Shown in pieces: positions 26,886-35,410 of a stretch of 59,560 nt of DNA. Location: contig JACRHC010000009.1 of the NCBI GenBank assembly GCA_016217675.1, forward strand, positions 1 to 59,560, read 5' to 3'. A program made the translations under genes and the position numbers. The notes under the pieces are model-generated. The model was not told the origin of the DNA, made no database searches, and saw nothing but the letters and a program-made list of their open reading frames with translations. Position 1 is the stretch's first letter; the number at the start of each line of letters is the position of its first letter. The DNA is from Nitrospirota bacterium. GTDB lineage: Bacteria > Nitrospirota > Thermodesulfovibrionia > Thermodesulfovibrionales > UBA6898.

Positions 26886-27636
26886 GAGAAGACTCCCTCC
26901 TGAACATTATTCTTGACAGCAGTATCCCAACCTCGTAAAGAAGAAAGATGGGGACTGCCATAAGGGTCTGATTAAAGGCGTCCGGGGTTGGCGTAAGGAC
27001 CGCTGCAATAATAAATGCAGCAAGTATCGCATATTTTCTGTTACGTGCAAGTACGGCAGGCGTGACAATGCCGAATCTCGTGAGAAAAATGATAATGAGA
27101 GGCAATTCGAATATTGCACCAAAGGCAAATATAAACTTCAGGCAGAAATCTATATAGCTGCCCACCGAGAGCATCGGCGTCATTTGCGCAGTTTTGTAAC
27201 CGAGCAGAAAGGTCATGGCAAAAGGAAGGACGACAACAAAACAGAAAACTGCGCCGACCGTAAATAAAAGAATGGCAAAAAAAAGAAACGGCAGGAAATA
27301 TTTCTTTTCTTTCGGCAGGAGTCCGGGTGAAATGAATTTCCAGAATTGAAGAAAAATGACAGGAAGAGACAGAATAAGGGCTGCCATGAAAGCGACCTTG
27401 AAATGCATCCAGAAGGCCTCTGCAGGGGCGAGAAAAACAAGCGGTGTAGACGGCTTTTCCGTAAACTGAACGTAGGGAGTTGTCAAAGTCAGTTTCATCT
27501 CTGCCTTTAGGGGGAGAGTAAGTGTCCCGAAGATCTCGGCTGAAAAATTGAAGGAGACAAGAAAAATGAGAAGAACCGAGACAAGCGAGATGAATATCCT
27601 CCTCCTGAGTTCGGTAAGGTGTTCTGTGAGAGGCAT
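26878..27636 (-). CDS. tatC: Twin-arginine translocase subunit TatC
   Basis: The receptor subunit of the Tat pathway, which exports folded, often cofactor-bearing proteins. It has six membrane segments and the cytoplasmic N-terminus MPLTEHLTELRRR, with the conserved HLxELRxR that contacts the twin-arginine signal; FxFKFxxAF-type residues (FCLKFIFAFGAIFELP) are in the later half. I use the ATG at 27636, which has GGAAGAG before it; an in-frame TTG at 27651 would add five residues. It follows the tatA/B gene directly, and no second Tat component gene is present here. Confidence 0.95.
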   Translation of the reverse strand: MPLTEHLTELRRRIFISLVSVLLIFLVSFNFSAEIFGTLTLPLKAEMKLTLTTPYVQFTEKPSTPLVFLAPAEAFWMHFKVAFMAALILSLPVIFLQFWKFISPGLLPKEKKYFLPFLFFAILLFTVGAVFCFVVVLPFAMTFLLGYKTAQMTPMLSVGSYIDFCLKFIFAFGAIFELPLIIIFLTRFGIVTPAVLARNRKYAILAAFIIAAVLTPTPDAFNQTLMAVPIFLLYEVGILLSRIMFRRESSRG

Positions 27637-27651
27637 CTTATACTCTTCCAA

Positions 27652-27930
27652 TTACCCCTTATCCTCTCTTTTCGTGACTTCAGAATCAGCAAAGATGTTA
27701 TCTTCCTTCTGTTCTTCCTTCGGCAGGTTTTTGATAGTATCCGCATCAGGCAGCTTATAGTCCACATTAAGTTCGTTCTCAATCTGATTTTTTGCAATAT
27801 AAACACCCCTCTTGATCTCAGCCATCCACTTGCCCAAGGTCCGGGCAAGTTCCGGCAGTTTATTGGGGCCAAAGACAAGAAGGGCAACGACAAAAATGAT
27901 TATCAGTTCCTGGAATCCGATATCAAACAT
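27652..27930 (-). CDS. tatB: Sec-independent translocase TatA/TatB family protein
   Basis: A 92-residue protein with one N-terminal membrane helix (IGFQELIIIFVVALLVFGPNKLPELART), a Phe-Gly-Pro hinge and an amphipathic helix, then a charged tail. The Glu in the first helix and the length fit TatB slightly better than TatA, but single-gene systems often use one bifunctional protein, so the symbol is tentative. It forms the translocation pore with TatC, encoded next. Confidence 0.9.
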   Translation of the reverse strand: MFDIGFQELIIIFVVALLVFGPNKLPELARTLGKWMAEIKRGVYIAKNQIENELNVDYKLPDADTIKNLPKEEQKEDNIFADSEVTKREDKG

Positions 27931-27949
27931 TATTCAGCCTCTGACTTCC

Positions 27950-28741
27950 TTACTCTTCTTCATAGATCTTCATAACCTTGTTTTTCCCTTTGACATTGGT
28001 AAAACTGACCGACAACAAGAGTCTGTACTCCGGCGACCTAGCCTTAAAATCAGCACCTATACCGACCGTTGTATAGATATAATCCGAGGTCTTGAGACGA
28101 TAGCCTAAGCGTGCCTCTAATTGATCATATTCTTTGGAGAAATGCACCTTCCTCGCAAAAAACTCGGCAAGAATATCCAAATCGTGTGTGGCTGAAAACT
28201 CAATGCCTGAAGCAAAAAGTATCTCATCCTGAAGACTATCCTTGCCGGGCTGTTCATAAGAGATATTGAAGTTTCCGCGAAATGGCCCAAGTCTTTTGCT
28301 TAAAATTAAACCGATGCCTGTGCGGCCCCCGCTTGTAAGTCCCTCATGACCTACCGGGAGCGATGCAGCTGCGATATAGGCAAGTGAAGGGCCATATTTT
28401 CCTTCGTCATAAAAGCGGTGCTTGAACCCTATGGCTATATCCTCGACTCCATCAACTGATCCAAGATAGTCATAAACATAAGGGACCGTGAGCATAACTT
28501 CGAAATGATCAGTAAGACCATAGGCCCCCTTGAACTGAACTCTGTAAAAATCCCGCTCCCTTGATCGTTCAAGGGATAGTTCAATCGATGTCTTGCTTTT
28601 AGGAAGACTTTCAGAACTGAATGTTGAAAAGACACCGTAAGGGGAAACGGGTTGCAACCCCGAAATGTCAAAAGCGAAAATATCGCTGGAAAAGAGAAAA
28701 AAAGCAATAATAATAAGGATTTTTTTCACTGCTTGAAACAT
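27950..28741 (-). CDS. Outer-membrane beta-barrel-like protein
   Basis: A 263-residue protein with a signal peptide (cleavage likely after SSDIFA, about residue 23). Alternating hydrophobic beta-strand pattern runs through the rest: FKGAYGLTDHFEVMLTVPYVYDY, DIAIGFKHRFYDEGKYGPSLAYIAAASLPVG, GRTGIGLILSKRLGPFRGNFNISYEQ. The layout resembles the MetA-pathway/transporter-like barrel family (PF13557 type), proteins of unproven function in the outer membrane. It is 19 bases before tatB in the same direction. Function is unknown; its position may reflect only shared transcription. Confidence 0.75.
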   Translation of the reverse strand: MFQAVKKILIIIAFFLFSSDIFAFDISGLQPVSPYGVFSTFSSESLPKSKTSIELSLERSRERDFYRVQFKGAYGLTDHFEVMLTVPYVYDYLGSVDGVEDIAIGFKHRFYDEGKYGPSLAYIAAASLPVGHEGLTSGGRTGIGLILSKRLGPFRGNFNISYEQPGKDSLQDEILFASGIEFSATHDLDILAEFFARKVHFSKEYDQLEARLGYRLKTSDYIYTTVGIGADFKARSPEYRLLLSVSFTNVKGKNKVMKIYEEE

Positions 28742-28803
28742 ACCAGATAGCAGTATTTACTGTCAATGCGGCATTCTTATTCTCTTTTCGCCAGAGCGCT
28801 TCG

Positions 28804-28833
28804 TTGACAAAAAAAACGTACTGCCCATATAAT
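28804..28833 (+). promoter_or_regulatory. Strong sigma70 promoter for trxA
   Basis: Perfect TTGACA at 28804-28809 and perfect TATAAT at 28828-28833, 18 bases apart. AGGAGG at 28848-28853 precedes the trxA ATG at 28860. Confidence 0.85.
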
Positions 28834-28859
28834 TAAAAATTCTATTCAGGAGGTCAATC

Positions 28860-29189
28860 ATGTCTGAAAATGTATTTGAGGCAACATCGGCAGCATGGGA
28901 TAAAGATGTATTAGGCCACAACGGCATTGTTATGGTAGATTTTTGGGCAGTCTGGTGCGGTCCCTGCCGTATGATCGCCCCCACCGTTGAAGAACTTGCA
29001 AAGGAATATGCGGAAAAGATAAAGGTGATGAAGCTCAATACGGACGAAAATCCTGAAGTAGCAAGCAGATACAAGATCATGGGCATCCCAAGCATTATCT
29101 TCTTTAAAAATGGCCAGGAAGCAGACCGTATCGTCGGCGCTGTTCCAAAGCCCCAACTCAAGGCAAAGATTGATGCCCTGCTCGCCTGA
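28860..29189 (+). CDS. trxA: Thioredoxin
   Basis: A 109-residue cytoplasmic thioredoxin that reduces protein disulfides. The active site WCGPC has Cys33 and Cys36, preceded by VDFWAVW, and the cis-proline loop is MGIPSIIFF. The strongest promoter in the window lies ahead of it. It is followed 36 bases later by a TlpA-like lipoprotein, so the reductant in the cytoplasm and a periplasmic partner may be co-expressed. Confidence 0.97.
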   Translation: MSENVFEATSAAWDKDVLGHNGIVMVDFWAVWCGPCRMIAPTVEELAKEYAEKIKVMKLNTDENPEVASRYKIMGIPSIIFFKNGQEADRIVGAVPKPQLKAKIDALLA

Positions 29190-29225
29190 GCTTGAGTGCC
29201 CCCACAATCAATCAGAGAATCTCTT

Positions 29226-29765
29226 ATGAATAAAGGCTATTTCCTTTTACTCTTTATTGTGCTCGGCCTTGTCGCGACAGCATGCAGCAAAAAAGACAGC
29301 AAGTCTGCGGAAAGCCAGTCTGCGGTCGGGTCTTCAGCTGAACTCAGCACCGTTGCGCCTGATTTTACCCTTAAGGATCTGACCGGTAAAAATATTTCGC
29401 TTTCTGATTATAAGGGAAGAGTAATACTTCTTGAATTTTGGGCTACATGGTGTCCGCCGTGCAAGGCATCAGTTCCGATATTGGTTGAGCTCAAGAAAAA
29501 ATATGAGCAGAGGGGTTTTATAGTGATAGGAGTGTCAATAGACACTGATTCAGATGCCTCAGATATAGTAAGGCAATTCTCAGCCTCGTATAACATTAAC
29601 TATCCAGTTGTTATGGCGGATGAAATGATACAAAAAAAATATAATATCATCAGTGTACCGACCAGTTTCCTCATCGGTAAAGACGGCAAAATTGTCGATA
29701 TCTATAAGGGCTATTCTGAAGAGCTCGATGGCAAACTGTCAGCTCAAATAGAGGCACTGCTGTAA
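29226..29765 (+). CDS. TlpA/ResA-like thioredoxin-fold lipoprotein
   Basis: A second periplasmic thioredoxin-like lipoprotein of 179 residues. The signal peptide ends in lipobox LVATAC with Cys20 lipidated. The AhpC/TlpA-type domain has WCPPC with Cys76 and Cys79, and SVPTSFLIGKDG holds the cis-proline. It probably reduces disulfides, as ResA does for apocytochrome c. I take the ATG at 29226; the frame opens ten codons earlier but those residues lack signal-peptide character. Its stop overlaps the ffh start (TAATG). Confidence 0.9.
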   Translation: MNKGYFLLLFIVLGLVATACSKKDSKSAESQSAVGSSAELSTVAPDFTLKDLTGKNISLSDYKGRVILLEFWATWCPPCKASVPILVELKKKYEQRGFIVIGVSIDTDSDASDIVRQFSASYNINYPVVMADEMIQKKYNIISVPTSFLIGKDGKIVDIYKGYSEELDGKLSAQIEALL

Positions 29766-31084
29766 TGTTCGAGAACATCAGCGACAAACTAGACTCGATT
29801 TTCAAGAAACTCAAAGGAAGAGGCCTTATTAAAGAGGAGGACATAGATGCAGCCCTGAAGGAAGTAAGGCTTGCACTCCTCGAGGCTGACGTGAATTTCA
29901 AGGTAGTAAAAGACTTTGTCCAGAGGATCAAAGAAAAAGCTCTTGGCAAGGAAGTTCTTGAAAGCCTCACTCCCGGCCAGCAGGTCGTTAAAATCGTTCA
30001 TGATGAGCTTTGCACCCTGCTGGGGAGTGCCAATGTAAAGATCATGCTTTCCCCGAATCCGCCTACAACTATTATGATGGTCGGTCTGCAGGGCTCCGGC
30101 AAGACCACATCCGCAGCAAAGCTTGCCAAGCATTTCAAGAGAGAAGGAAGGCGCCCTCTTCTTGCTGCATGTGACCTTCAGCGGCCTGCAGCTATCGATC
30201 AACTCCTGGCTCTTGGTGGGCAGATTGGAGTTCCGGTCTTTGCTTCACGCGATACCAGAGACCCAGTAGCTGTGTCCCTTGAGGCATTAAAGAAGGCTCG
30301 GACAGAAGCCTATGATATCCTTATTATTGACACTGCCGGACGGCTTCATGTTGATGAATCGCTCATGACCGAACTCAAGAATGTCAAAAATAGCCTTGAA
30401 CCCAGAGAGACGCTTTTTGTGGCTGATGCCATGACCGGTCAGGATGCCGTGAACATAGCGAAACAGTTTAACGAGCAAATAGGCATAGATGGCATCGTCC
30501 TTACAAAAATGGATGGTGATGCTCGTGGTGGAGCAGCCCTATCTGTGCGGGAAATTACTCAAAAACCCATCAAGTTCATCGGCGTTGGCGAAAAAATCGA
30601 TATGCTCGAACCCTTTCATCCTGACCGTATCGCCTCGCGCATCCTCGGCATGGGCGATGTTCTCAGCCTTATTGAACATGCCCAAAAGTCTTTTGATCAA
30701 AAAGAGGCTGAGACGCTCCAAAAGAGGATTCTCGAAGATTCCTTCACGTTTGACGACCTGCGGGAGCAACTTAAGAAGATTCGGAACATGGGTCCTCTGG
30801 AAAGCATTATGGGCATGATCCCGGGCATGAGCAAGGTAAAAAACATGCAGGTTGACGAACGAGAATTCGTGAAGATCGAAGCGATTATCGGTTCCATGGC
30901 AAAAAAAGAGCGTACAAACCATAACATTCTTAACGGAAGCAGGAGAAAACGCATAGCCATGGGAAGCGGGACCACTGTGGCTGATGTCAATAGGGTGGTC
31001 AAGCAGTATGTGGAACTGAAAAAAATGCTTAAAATGTTCAAGGGCAAGAAAAACATCAAGCTGCCTCGGTTCTTTTGCTTCTGA
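29765..31084 (+). CDS. ffh: Signal recognition particle protein Ffh (SRP54)
   Basis: Binds signal sequences of nascent membrane proteins and docks the ribosome on FtsY. The 439 residues contain the N domain (residues 1-85), the NG GTPase with GLQGSGKTT (about 106-114), DTAGR (about 188-192) and TKMDGDARGG (about 246-255), and the methionine-rich M domain with the GMIPGMSK region and the RKRIAMGSG RNA-contact motif near 400. A slightly short end (KLPRFFCF) replaces the usual Met-rich tail. It opens the conserved ffh-rpsP-rimM-trmD-rplS-rnhB run. No 4.5S RNA gene was seen. Confidence 0.97.
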   Translation: MFENISDKLDSIFKKLKGRGLIKEEDIDAALKEVRLALLEADVNFKVVKDFVQRIKEKALGKEVLESLTPGQQVVKIVHDELCTLLGSANVKIMLSPNPPTTIMMVGLQGSGKTTSAAKLAKHFKREGRRPLLAACDLQRPAAIDQLLALGGQIGVPVFASRDTRDPVAVSLEALKKARTEAYDILIIDTAGRLHVDESLMTELKNVKNSLEPRETLFVADAMTGQDAVNIAKQFNEQIGIDGIVLTKMDGDARGGAALSVREITQKPIKFIGVGEKIDMLEPFHPDRIASRILGMGDVLSLIEHAQKSFDQKEAETLQKRILEDSFTFDDLREQLKKIRNMGPLESIMGMIPGMSKVKNMQVDEREFVKIEAIIGSMAKKERTNHNILNGSRRKRIAMGSGTTVADVNRVVKQYVELKKMLKMFKGKKNIKLPRFFCF

Positions 31085-31146
31085 TATCCTTTACTTTTAT
31101 CAGTAATTTATATTAAAATTTTAGATTAAAACTGGAGGTGTTTTTT

Positions 31147-31383
31147 TTGGTTAAAATCAGACTTACAAGATTAGGCTCGCATAAGAAACCGTTTTATCGT
31201 ATGCTCGTCACTGATTCTCGTACACGCAGAAACGGCCCTTTTATCGAAATTTTGGGCACGTATGATCCCCTGAAGGAACCGTCAGAGATCAAGATCGATG
31301 TTGCGAGAGCAAAGCACTGGATTGAAAAGGGAGCTCAGCCGACGGATATTGCAAAAAAGCTTATAGAGAAAGCCGGCGCGTAA
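31147..31383 (+). CDS. rpsP: 30S ribosomal protein S16
   Basis: A 78-residue S16 beginning VKIRLTRLGSHKKPFYRMLV. The start is the TTG at 31147: it gives the normal MVKIRL N-terminus and sits about eight bases after GGAGG; a GTG at 31138 would add three odd residues inside a T run. It follows ffh by 62 bases, as in many bacteria. The small KH-domain gene that often lies between rpsP and rimM is missing. Confidence 0.95.
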   Translation: MVKIRLTRLGSHKKPFYRMLVTDSRTRRNGPFIEILGTYDPLKEPSEIKIDVARAKHWIEKGAQPTDIAKKLIEKAGA

Positions 31384-31500
31384 TTAACTATCGTCGGTTA
31401 TCGGTAGACGATGATGCCGGAATTGATTAAAACAAGGTAAAGGCTCTGCCGGGGTTGCATCCATGAAATTATCGGGTAAGGAGATTCTGCCTTAAAGCAT

Positions 31501-31998
31501 ATTGCTGTAGCACGTATCATAAAGGAACGGGGGATTAAAGGAGAAGTGAAGGCCTTCCCCCTTTCAAAAGCAGCCCAATCACTTCCCCCTCTGACTGAAG
31601 CGTATATTGTCATGCCTGCGGGAACCGTCCAGAAGATAACAATTCATTCCATCAGGACTGACCGGGAGTTTCTCATCGTCTCATTTCAAGGCATATCCGA
31701 CCGGCAGGAGGCATCGAAGCTCAGAAATGCCATGATCGAGGTAGATGTATCGATGCTGCCGGATTTGCAAAAAAATGAGTATTATTATCATCAGATAATA
31801 GGTCTTTCCGCAGTAACGACTGAGGGAAAGACAATAGGAAGGGTTACGGAGATCATGGAAATGCCTGGAAATGAACTGTATGTTGTTCAGGGAACGGACA
31901 AGGAATATCTGATCCCCGCAGTAAAAGCGATCATTGCAGATATAAATCTGGACACAGGGGTAATGACCATAACACCAATCGATGGTCTCCTGGACTGA
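31501..31998 (+). CDS. rimM: 16S rRNA processing protein RimM (start non-standard)
   Basis: Assists maturation of the 30S head by binding S19. The N-terminal domain begins IAVARIIKERGIKGEVKAFPL and continues to the PRC-barrel domain (EYYYHQIIGL to ELYVVQGTDKEYLIPAVK), both typical of RimM, about 166 residues. The conserved N-terminus has no ATG, GTG or TTG ahead of it: the frame is closed by TAA at 31477, and codons from 31480 to 31501 include only ATT at 31501 as a rare start. The first standard start, GTG 31546, would remove part of the domain. A one-base deletion or a rare AUU start explains this best. I place the start at 31501 tentatively. Confidence 0.8.
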   Translation: MAVARIIKERGIKGEVKAFPLSKAAQSLPPLTEAYIVMPAGTVQKITIHSIRTDREFLIVSFQGISDRQEASKLRNAMIEVDVSMLPDLQKNEYYYHQIIGLSAVTTEGKTIGRVTEIMEMPGNELYVVQGTDKEYLIPAVKAIIADINLDTGVMTITPIDGLLD

Positions 31999-32038
31999 CC
32001 TGCCGTAACCGATACACGCAGAACTGTGACCGTATTCC

Positions 32039-32782
32039 ATGCATAAGCGCTTCAGCATCATAACGATTTTCCCTGAGATGGTAAACGCCTATATGGGATG
32101 CAGTATCCTGAAGCGTGCTATTGAAAGGCAGCTTATCAGTGTTGCTGTACACAATCTGCGCGATTACAGCGTTGACAAACACCACACAGTTGATGATTAT
32201 TCATATGGCGGCGGTCCCGGTATGGTAATGAAGCCTGATACGTTCTTCAGGGTTATAGAGGCGCAGTGGCCGAAAAAGGATAATATTAGGGTTATCATGC
32301 TTTCCCCCCGCGGCAGAGTTTTCTCTCAAAGTGTTGCCCGAGAACTTGCAGACGAATCAAAAGAGCTGGTCTTTCTCTGCGGCAGATACGAAGCAATTGA
32401 CGAAAGGGTTAGTGAGCATCTTGCTGATGATGAAATTTCTATCGGTGATTACGTTTTGACTGGCGGAGAACTGCCTGCTTTAGTTATAATAGATGCCGTT
32501 TCACGGCTCTTGCCTGATGTGCTTGGCGATAGCCAGTCGGCTGAAGCTGAATCGTTCAGCCATGGGTTACTTGATTATCCGCACTACACACGGCCTGAAC
32601 AGTTCAGGGAAATGAGTGTGCCCAAGGTGCTGCTTTCAGGTAACCATGAGGCGATACGGAAATGGAGAATAAAGCAGTCGTTAAAGGCCACAATACAAAA
32701 AAGGCCGGATCTGCTGGAATCATACAGTCTCTCGGTTGAAGAGAAATTACTTTTGGAACAGATAAAGGAGGAAGCATCATGA
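32039..32782 (+). CDS. trmD: tRNA (guanine-N1-)-methyltransferase
   Basis: Methylates G37 of tRNAs next to the anticodon, keeping the reading frame. The 247 residues contain the N-terminal [11 protein letters not shown], the [11 protein letters not shown] loop, the trefoil-knot SAM site [12 protein letters not shown]...[14 protein letters not shown] and the YTRPEQF motif; all expected residues are present. It overlaps rplS by four bases (ATGA). Confidence 0.97.
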   Translation: MHKRFSIITIFPEMVNAYMGCSILKRAIERQLISVAVHNLRDYSVDKHHTVDDYSYGGGPGMVMKPDTFFRVIEAQWPKKDNIRVIMLSPRGRVFSQSVARELADESKELVFLCGRYEAIDERVSEHLADDEISIGDYVLTGGELPALVIIDAVSRLLPDVLGDSQSAEAESFSHGLLDYPHYTRPEQFREMSVPKVLLSGNHEAIRKWRIKQSLKATIQKRPDLLESYSLSVEEKLLLEQIKEEAS

Positions 32783-33129
32783 ACATCATTAATGCAATTG
32801 AGGAAGGGTTCAAGAGAGATCTTGGAGTCTTTAATGTCGGAGATACCGTCAAGGTCTACGTAAAAGTGGTCGAGGGAGACAAGGAAAGAATACAGCCTTT
32901 CCAGGGTCTTGTCATCGGGAAAAAGGGTTGCGGAACCCGCGAGTCCTTCACGGTCAGAAAGATCTCCTTTGGCGTCGGCGTAGAAAGGATCTTCCCTGTC
33001 TGCTCTCCGACCGTTGATAGAGTAGAGATCATCAAACAGGGAAAAGTGAAGAGAGCAAAGCTGTATTACATCAGAGAGAAGAAGGGCAAGGCCGCAAAGA
33101 TCAAAGAGAAAGATTTCGCAGCAAAGTAG
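32779..33129 (+). CDS. rplS: 50S ribosomal protein L19
   Basis: A 116-residue ribosomal protein at the 30S-50S interface. It has the conserved [41 protein letters not shown] and [21 protein letters not shown] blocks. A good ribosome binding site (AAAGGAGG) overlaps the end of trmD. Confidence 0.97.
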   Translation: MNIINAIEEGFKRDLGVFNVGDTVKVYVKVVEGDKERIQPFQGLVIGKKGCGTRESFTVRKISFGVGVERIFPVCSPTVDRVEIIKQGKVKRAKLYYIREKKGKAAKIKEKDFAAK

Positions 33130-33135
33130 ATCTCC

Positions 33136-33756
33136 ATGGATATTTACCGGCATGACGATTCCTTCAGAGATGAAGGTTTCGCCGTCATCGCCGGTATAGA
33201 CGAAGCAGGTCGGGGGCCCCTGGCGGGCCCCGTTGTAGCAGCCGCAGTTATTCTCCACCCGCATATCAGAATTCAAGGCCTCCGTGATTCAAAAAAAGTC
33301 CCTGAAAAAGAACGGACCCGCTTGTTTTGGGAAGTTCTGGTATCTGCCGCTGCCGTTGGCGTCGGCATTGTTGATAACCGGGAAATAGACAGAACAAATA
33401 TTCTCAGGGCAACGAAATCAGCAATGAGACAGGCAGTTATGGATCTTGTCTGCTCGCCTGACGCTCTGCTCGTTGATGCGGTAACGATCCCTGGCATAAC
33501 ATTCAGGCAGTTTCCGATCATCAAGGCTGACGCGAAGAGCGCCTCTGTAGCAGCCGCATCCATCATTGCAAAATATGTCAGAGACAGTCTGATGCTTCAC
33601 TATGATAACCTTTACCCTGATTACCATTTCAAGAAGCACAAGGGGTATTGCACGAAGGACCACATGAAGATGATCGCACTTCTGGGGCCCTGTCCGATCC
33701 ACAGAAAATCATTCAGGCAGGTCGTGACAACAGGCCTCCCTTTTGCGTTGTCATAA
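33136..33756 (+). CDS. rnhB: Ribonuclease HII
   Basis: Removes ribonucleotides and RNA from RNA-DNA hybrids. The catalytic N-terminus [13 protein letters not shown] has the first two acidic residues, and VDAVTIPG and [21 protein letters not shown] supply the others and the Gly-Arg-Gly substrate loop. The 206-residue length is normal. It closes the trmD-rplS-rnhB run, six bases after rplS. Its stop codon overlaps the -35 to spacer region of the DtxR gene's promoter. Confidence 0.96.
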   Translation: MDIYRHDDSFRDEGFAVIAGIDEAGRGPLAGPVVAAAVILHPHIRIQGLRDSKKVPEKERTRLFWEVLVSAAAVGVGIVDNREIDRTNILRATKSAMRQAVMDLVCSPDALLVDAVTIPGITFRQFPIIKADAKSASVAAASIIAKYVRDSLMLHYDNLYPDYHFKKHKGYCTKDHMKMIALLGPCPIHRKSFRQVVTTGLPFALS

Positions 33757-33777
33757 TATCTTTTTATAGCATATAAT
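33748..33777 (+). promoter_or_regulatory. Candidate promoter for the DtxR-family gene (leaderless layout)
   Basis: TTGTCA at 33748-33753 and perfect TATAAT at 33772-33777 are 18 bases apart. The ATG at 33784 follows after six bases, with no ribosome binding site. Confidence 0.6.
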
Positions 33778-33783
33778 TGTTGC

Positions 33784-34449
33784 ATGGCTTTAATTACTGA
33801 CAGGGAACGCATCGACGAAGCCCTTGAACTGCTCTGGGTCCTTGATGAGGACAAGCACAGCGGCATGAACCATTTCAAGTTAAGCTCTGACGATACCGAT
33901 ACTGATACCCTGATCGAAACCCTGCTTCATCATGGACTCGCAGTTGTTGCCGGCACTGATATCACCCTTACCGGCAAGGGACAGAAAGAGGCGCGCGGTC
34001 TTATACGGAGACAGCGTCTTGCCGAGCGCCTTTTTACCGATGTATTCGAAATGCCTGACGACACGGTCGTGAGCGATGCCTGCAAGATGGAGCATATCCT
34101 GAGTGAGGAGTTGACGGAAAGCGTCTGCACCTTTCTTGGTCATCCGCCAACCTGCCCTCACGGCAAGCCTATTCCACGGGGTGAGTGCTGCAGAAAATTC
34201 AAGGTTGAGGTGACGCCTGTGGTGACGCGTCTCTCCGAATTCGAAGTGGGCGCCAGGGGAAGGATTACCTTCATCGTGCCTTCAGACCCCTCAAGGATCA
34301 GCAAGTTGAACTCTCTTGGCATAGCTGCCGGCAGCGTGATCAAACTGCTCCAGAAGACGCCTTCTTTTGTCCTGAGCATTGATGAAACTACTGTTGCCCT
34401 GGATCCGGAGATCGCCAAAGAGATTTACCTCAGAAAGGCCATAGCCTGA
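33784..34449 (+). CDS. DtxR-family metal regulator with FeoA-like domain
   Basis: A 221-residue metal-responsive repressor. Residues 1-70 are a winged-helix DNA-binding domain, shorter and more divergent than usual. Residues 75-140 form the metal-sensing dimer domain with ACKMEHILSEELTES, where the Cys, Glu and His match metal ligands of DtxR/IdeR. CPHGKPIP follows, and a C-terminal FeoA/SH3-like domain covers about 145-221. Such proteins repress iron or manganese uptake genes when the metal is plentiful; none of those targets lies nearby. The start fits the -10 box six bases before the ATG. Confidence 0.88.
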   Translation: MALITDRERIDEALELLWVLDEDKHSGMNHFKLSSDDTDTDTLIETLLHHGLAVVAGTDITLTGKGQKEARGLIRRQRLAERLFTDVFEMPDDTVVSDACKMEHILSEELTESVCTFLGHPPTCPHGKPIPRGECCRKFKVEVTPVVTRLSEFEVGARGRITFIVPSDPSRISKLNSLGIAAGSVIKLLQKTPSFVLSIDETTVALDPEIAKEIYLRKAIA

Positions 34450-34483
34450 TCCTTCGGATCAATTTCCCCTGCGTGCATAGACT

Positions 34484-35323
34484 ATGATTTCACTGGAGCA
34501 GAGACTGGCGCGGGCTCTTATTGCCCAGGACGAAGAACTCTGGTCACTGGTTCGCGATCCACATCCCCATGTCATCATGGATGTGACTCTCAACAGAAGC
34601 CTGAATGAGGAAATGGCTGTTGTTCTGGCAAAAACAAGAAGCACGCCTGCAGAGGCCTTGGGCTTTCTTGCCGGAGACATCCGGTTCAAGGACAGCTACA
34701 AGCTTAAGCTGGCACTCTGCAAGAATCCCAAAACGCCTCAAAGGGTCAGTTTTTCAGTTCTGAAGTTTCTCCGTATTTTTGATCTCGGCGACCTGACAAG
34801 GGACCAAAAAGTTCCGGTGACCTTGCGGCAGAAAATAGAACTGATGCTTATGGAGAAGATCCCGTCCCTGCCCTCTGGCATAAGCATCGCGCTCGCCAAA
34901 CGGTCAAACAGCACTGTTGTCACGGCAATCATGAGCCGTGGAGACAGCAACGTTGTCAATGCATGCCTGGACAGCCCGGTCATTACTGAAACGCATCTTT
35001 GTGAGATCATCAATCGACACTCAGTGAAGCCGGTGGTAATTCATATGATATCCGGACATTCAAAATGGTCTCTGCGATATGCGGTAAAATACAGTTTGAT
35101 AAGGAACTTTCACACTCCCATGATCCACGTAACGCAATTTATCCCCGACATGAAAACCAGTGATCTCAGGGAGCTCTATTACTCTGAGAGTCTCCCGAAG
35201 GCAACCCGCCCGTTTATATTTTTAGAATTGCGTCAACGCGGCGAAAACGTTGAAATGCCAAAAGAAGAGACCTATGAGATATCCGATGACGACGACCTGG
35301 ACAACGGAAACGATGAGCTTTGA
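34484..35323 (+). CDS. Helical-repeat protein of unknown function, 279 aa
   Basis: I do not recognise this protein. It is made of short amphipathic helices with a loose period of about 30-40 residues (for example MISLEQRLARALIAQDEELWSLVRDPHPHV and SGISIALAKRSNSTVVTAIMSRGDSNVVNACL), like HEAT or leucine-rich-variant repeats. A repeat scaffold would bind other proteins. The last 30 residues are strongly acidic (DDDDLDNGNDEL). No signal peptide. It starts 34 bases after the DtxR-family gene and may share its transcript. Confidence 0.75.
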   Translation: MISLEQRLARALIAQDEELWSLVRDPHPHVIMDVTLNRSLNEEMAVVLAKTRSTPAEALGFLAGDIRFKDSYKLKLALCKNPKTPQRVSFSVLKFLRIFDLGDLTRDQKVPVTLRQKIELMLMEKIPSLPSGISIALAKRSNSTVVTAIMSRGDSNVVNACLDSPVITETHLCEIINRHSVKPVVIHMISGHSKWSLRYAVKYSLIRNFHTPMIHVTQFIPDMKTSDLRELYYSESLPKATRPFIFLELRQRGENVEMPKEETYEISDDDDLDNGNDEL

Positions 35324-35410
35324 CATGATATTGAAAAAAATCGGGTGTGAACTCAGCATGTCATGCCTGATGACTTTATCTTCTCCTGAGGATTCTGGTA
35401 TCTTCTACCT

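Noticed and set aside
31546..31998. rimM starting at GTG 31546
   Set aside because: It would cut off the conserved N-terminal strand and leaves the ribosome binding site only two bases before the start; the upstream extension encodes matching residues.
32584..33276. 230-residue open frame opposite trmD-rplS-rnhB
   Set aside because: It crosses three well-conserved genes and is explained by them.
34447..34461. 6-bp hairpin at the end of the DtxR-family gene
   Set aside because: Short stem (TGATCC/GGATCA) without a T tract; common by chance.
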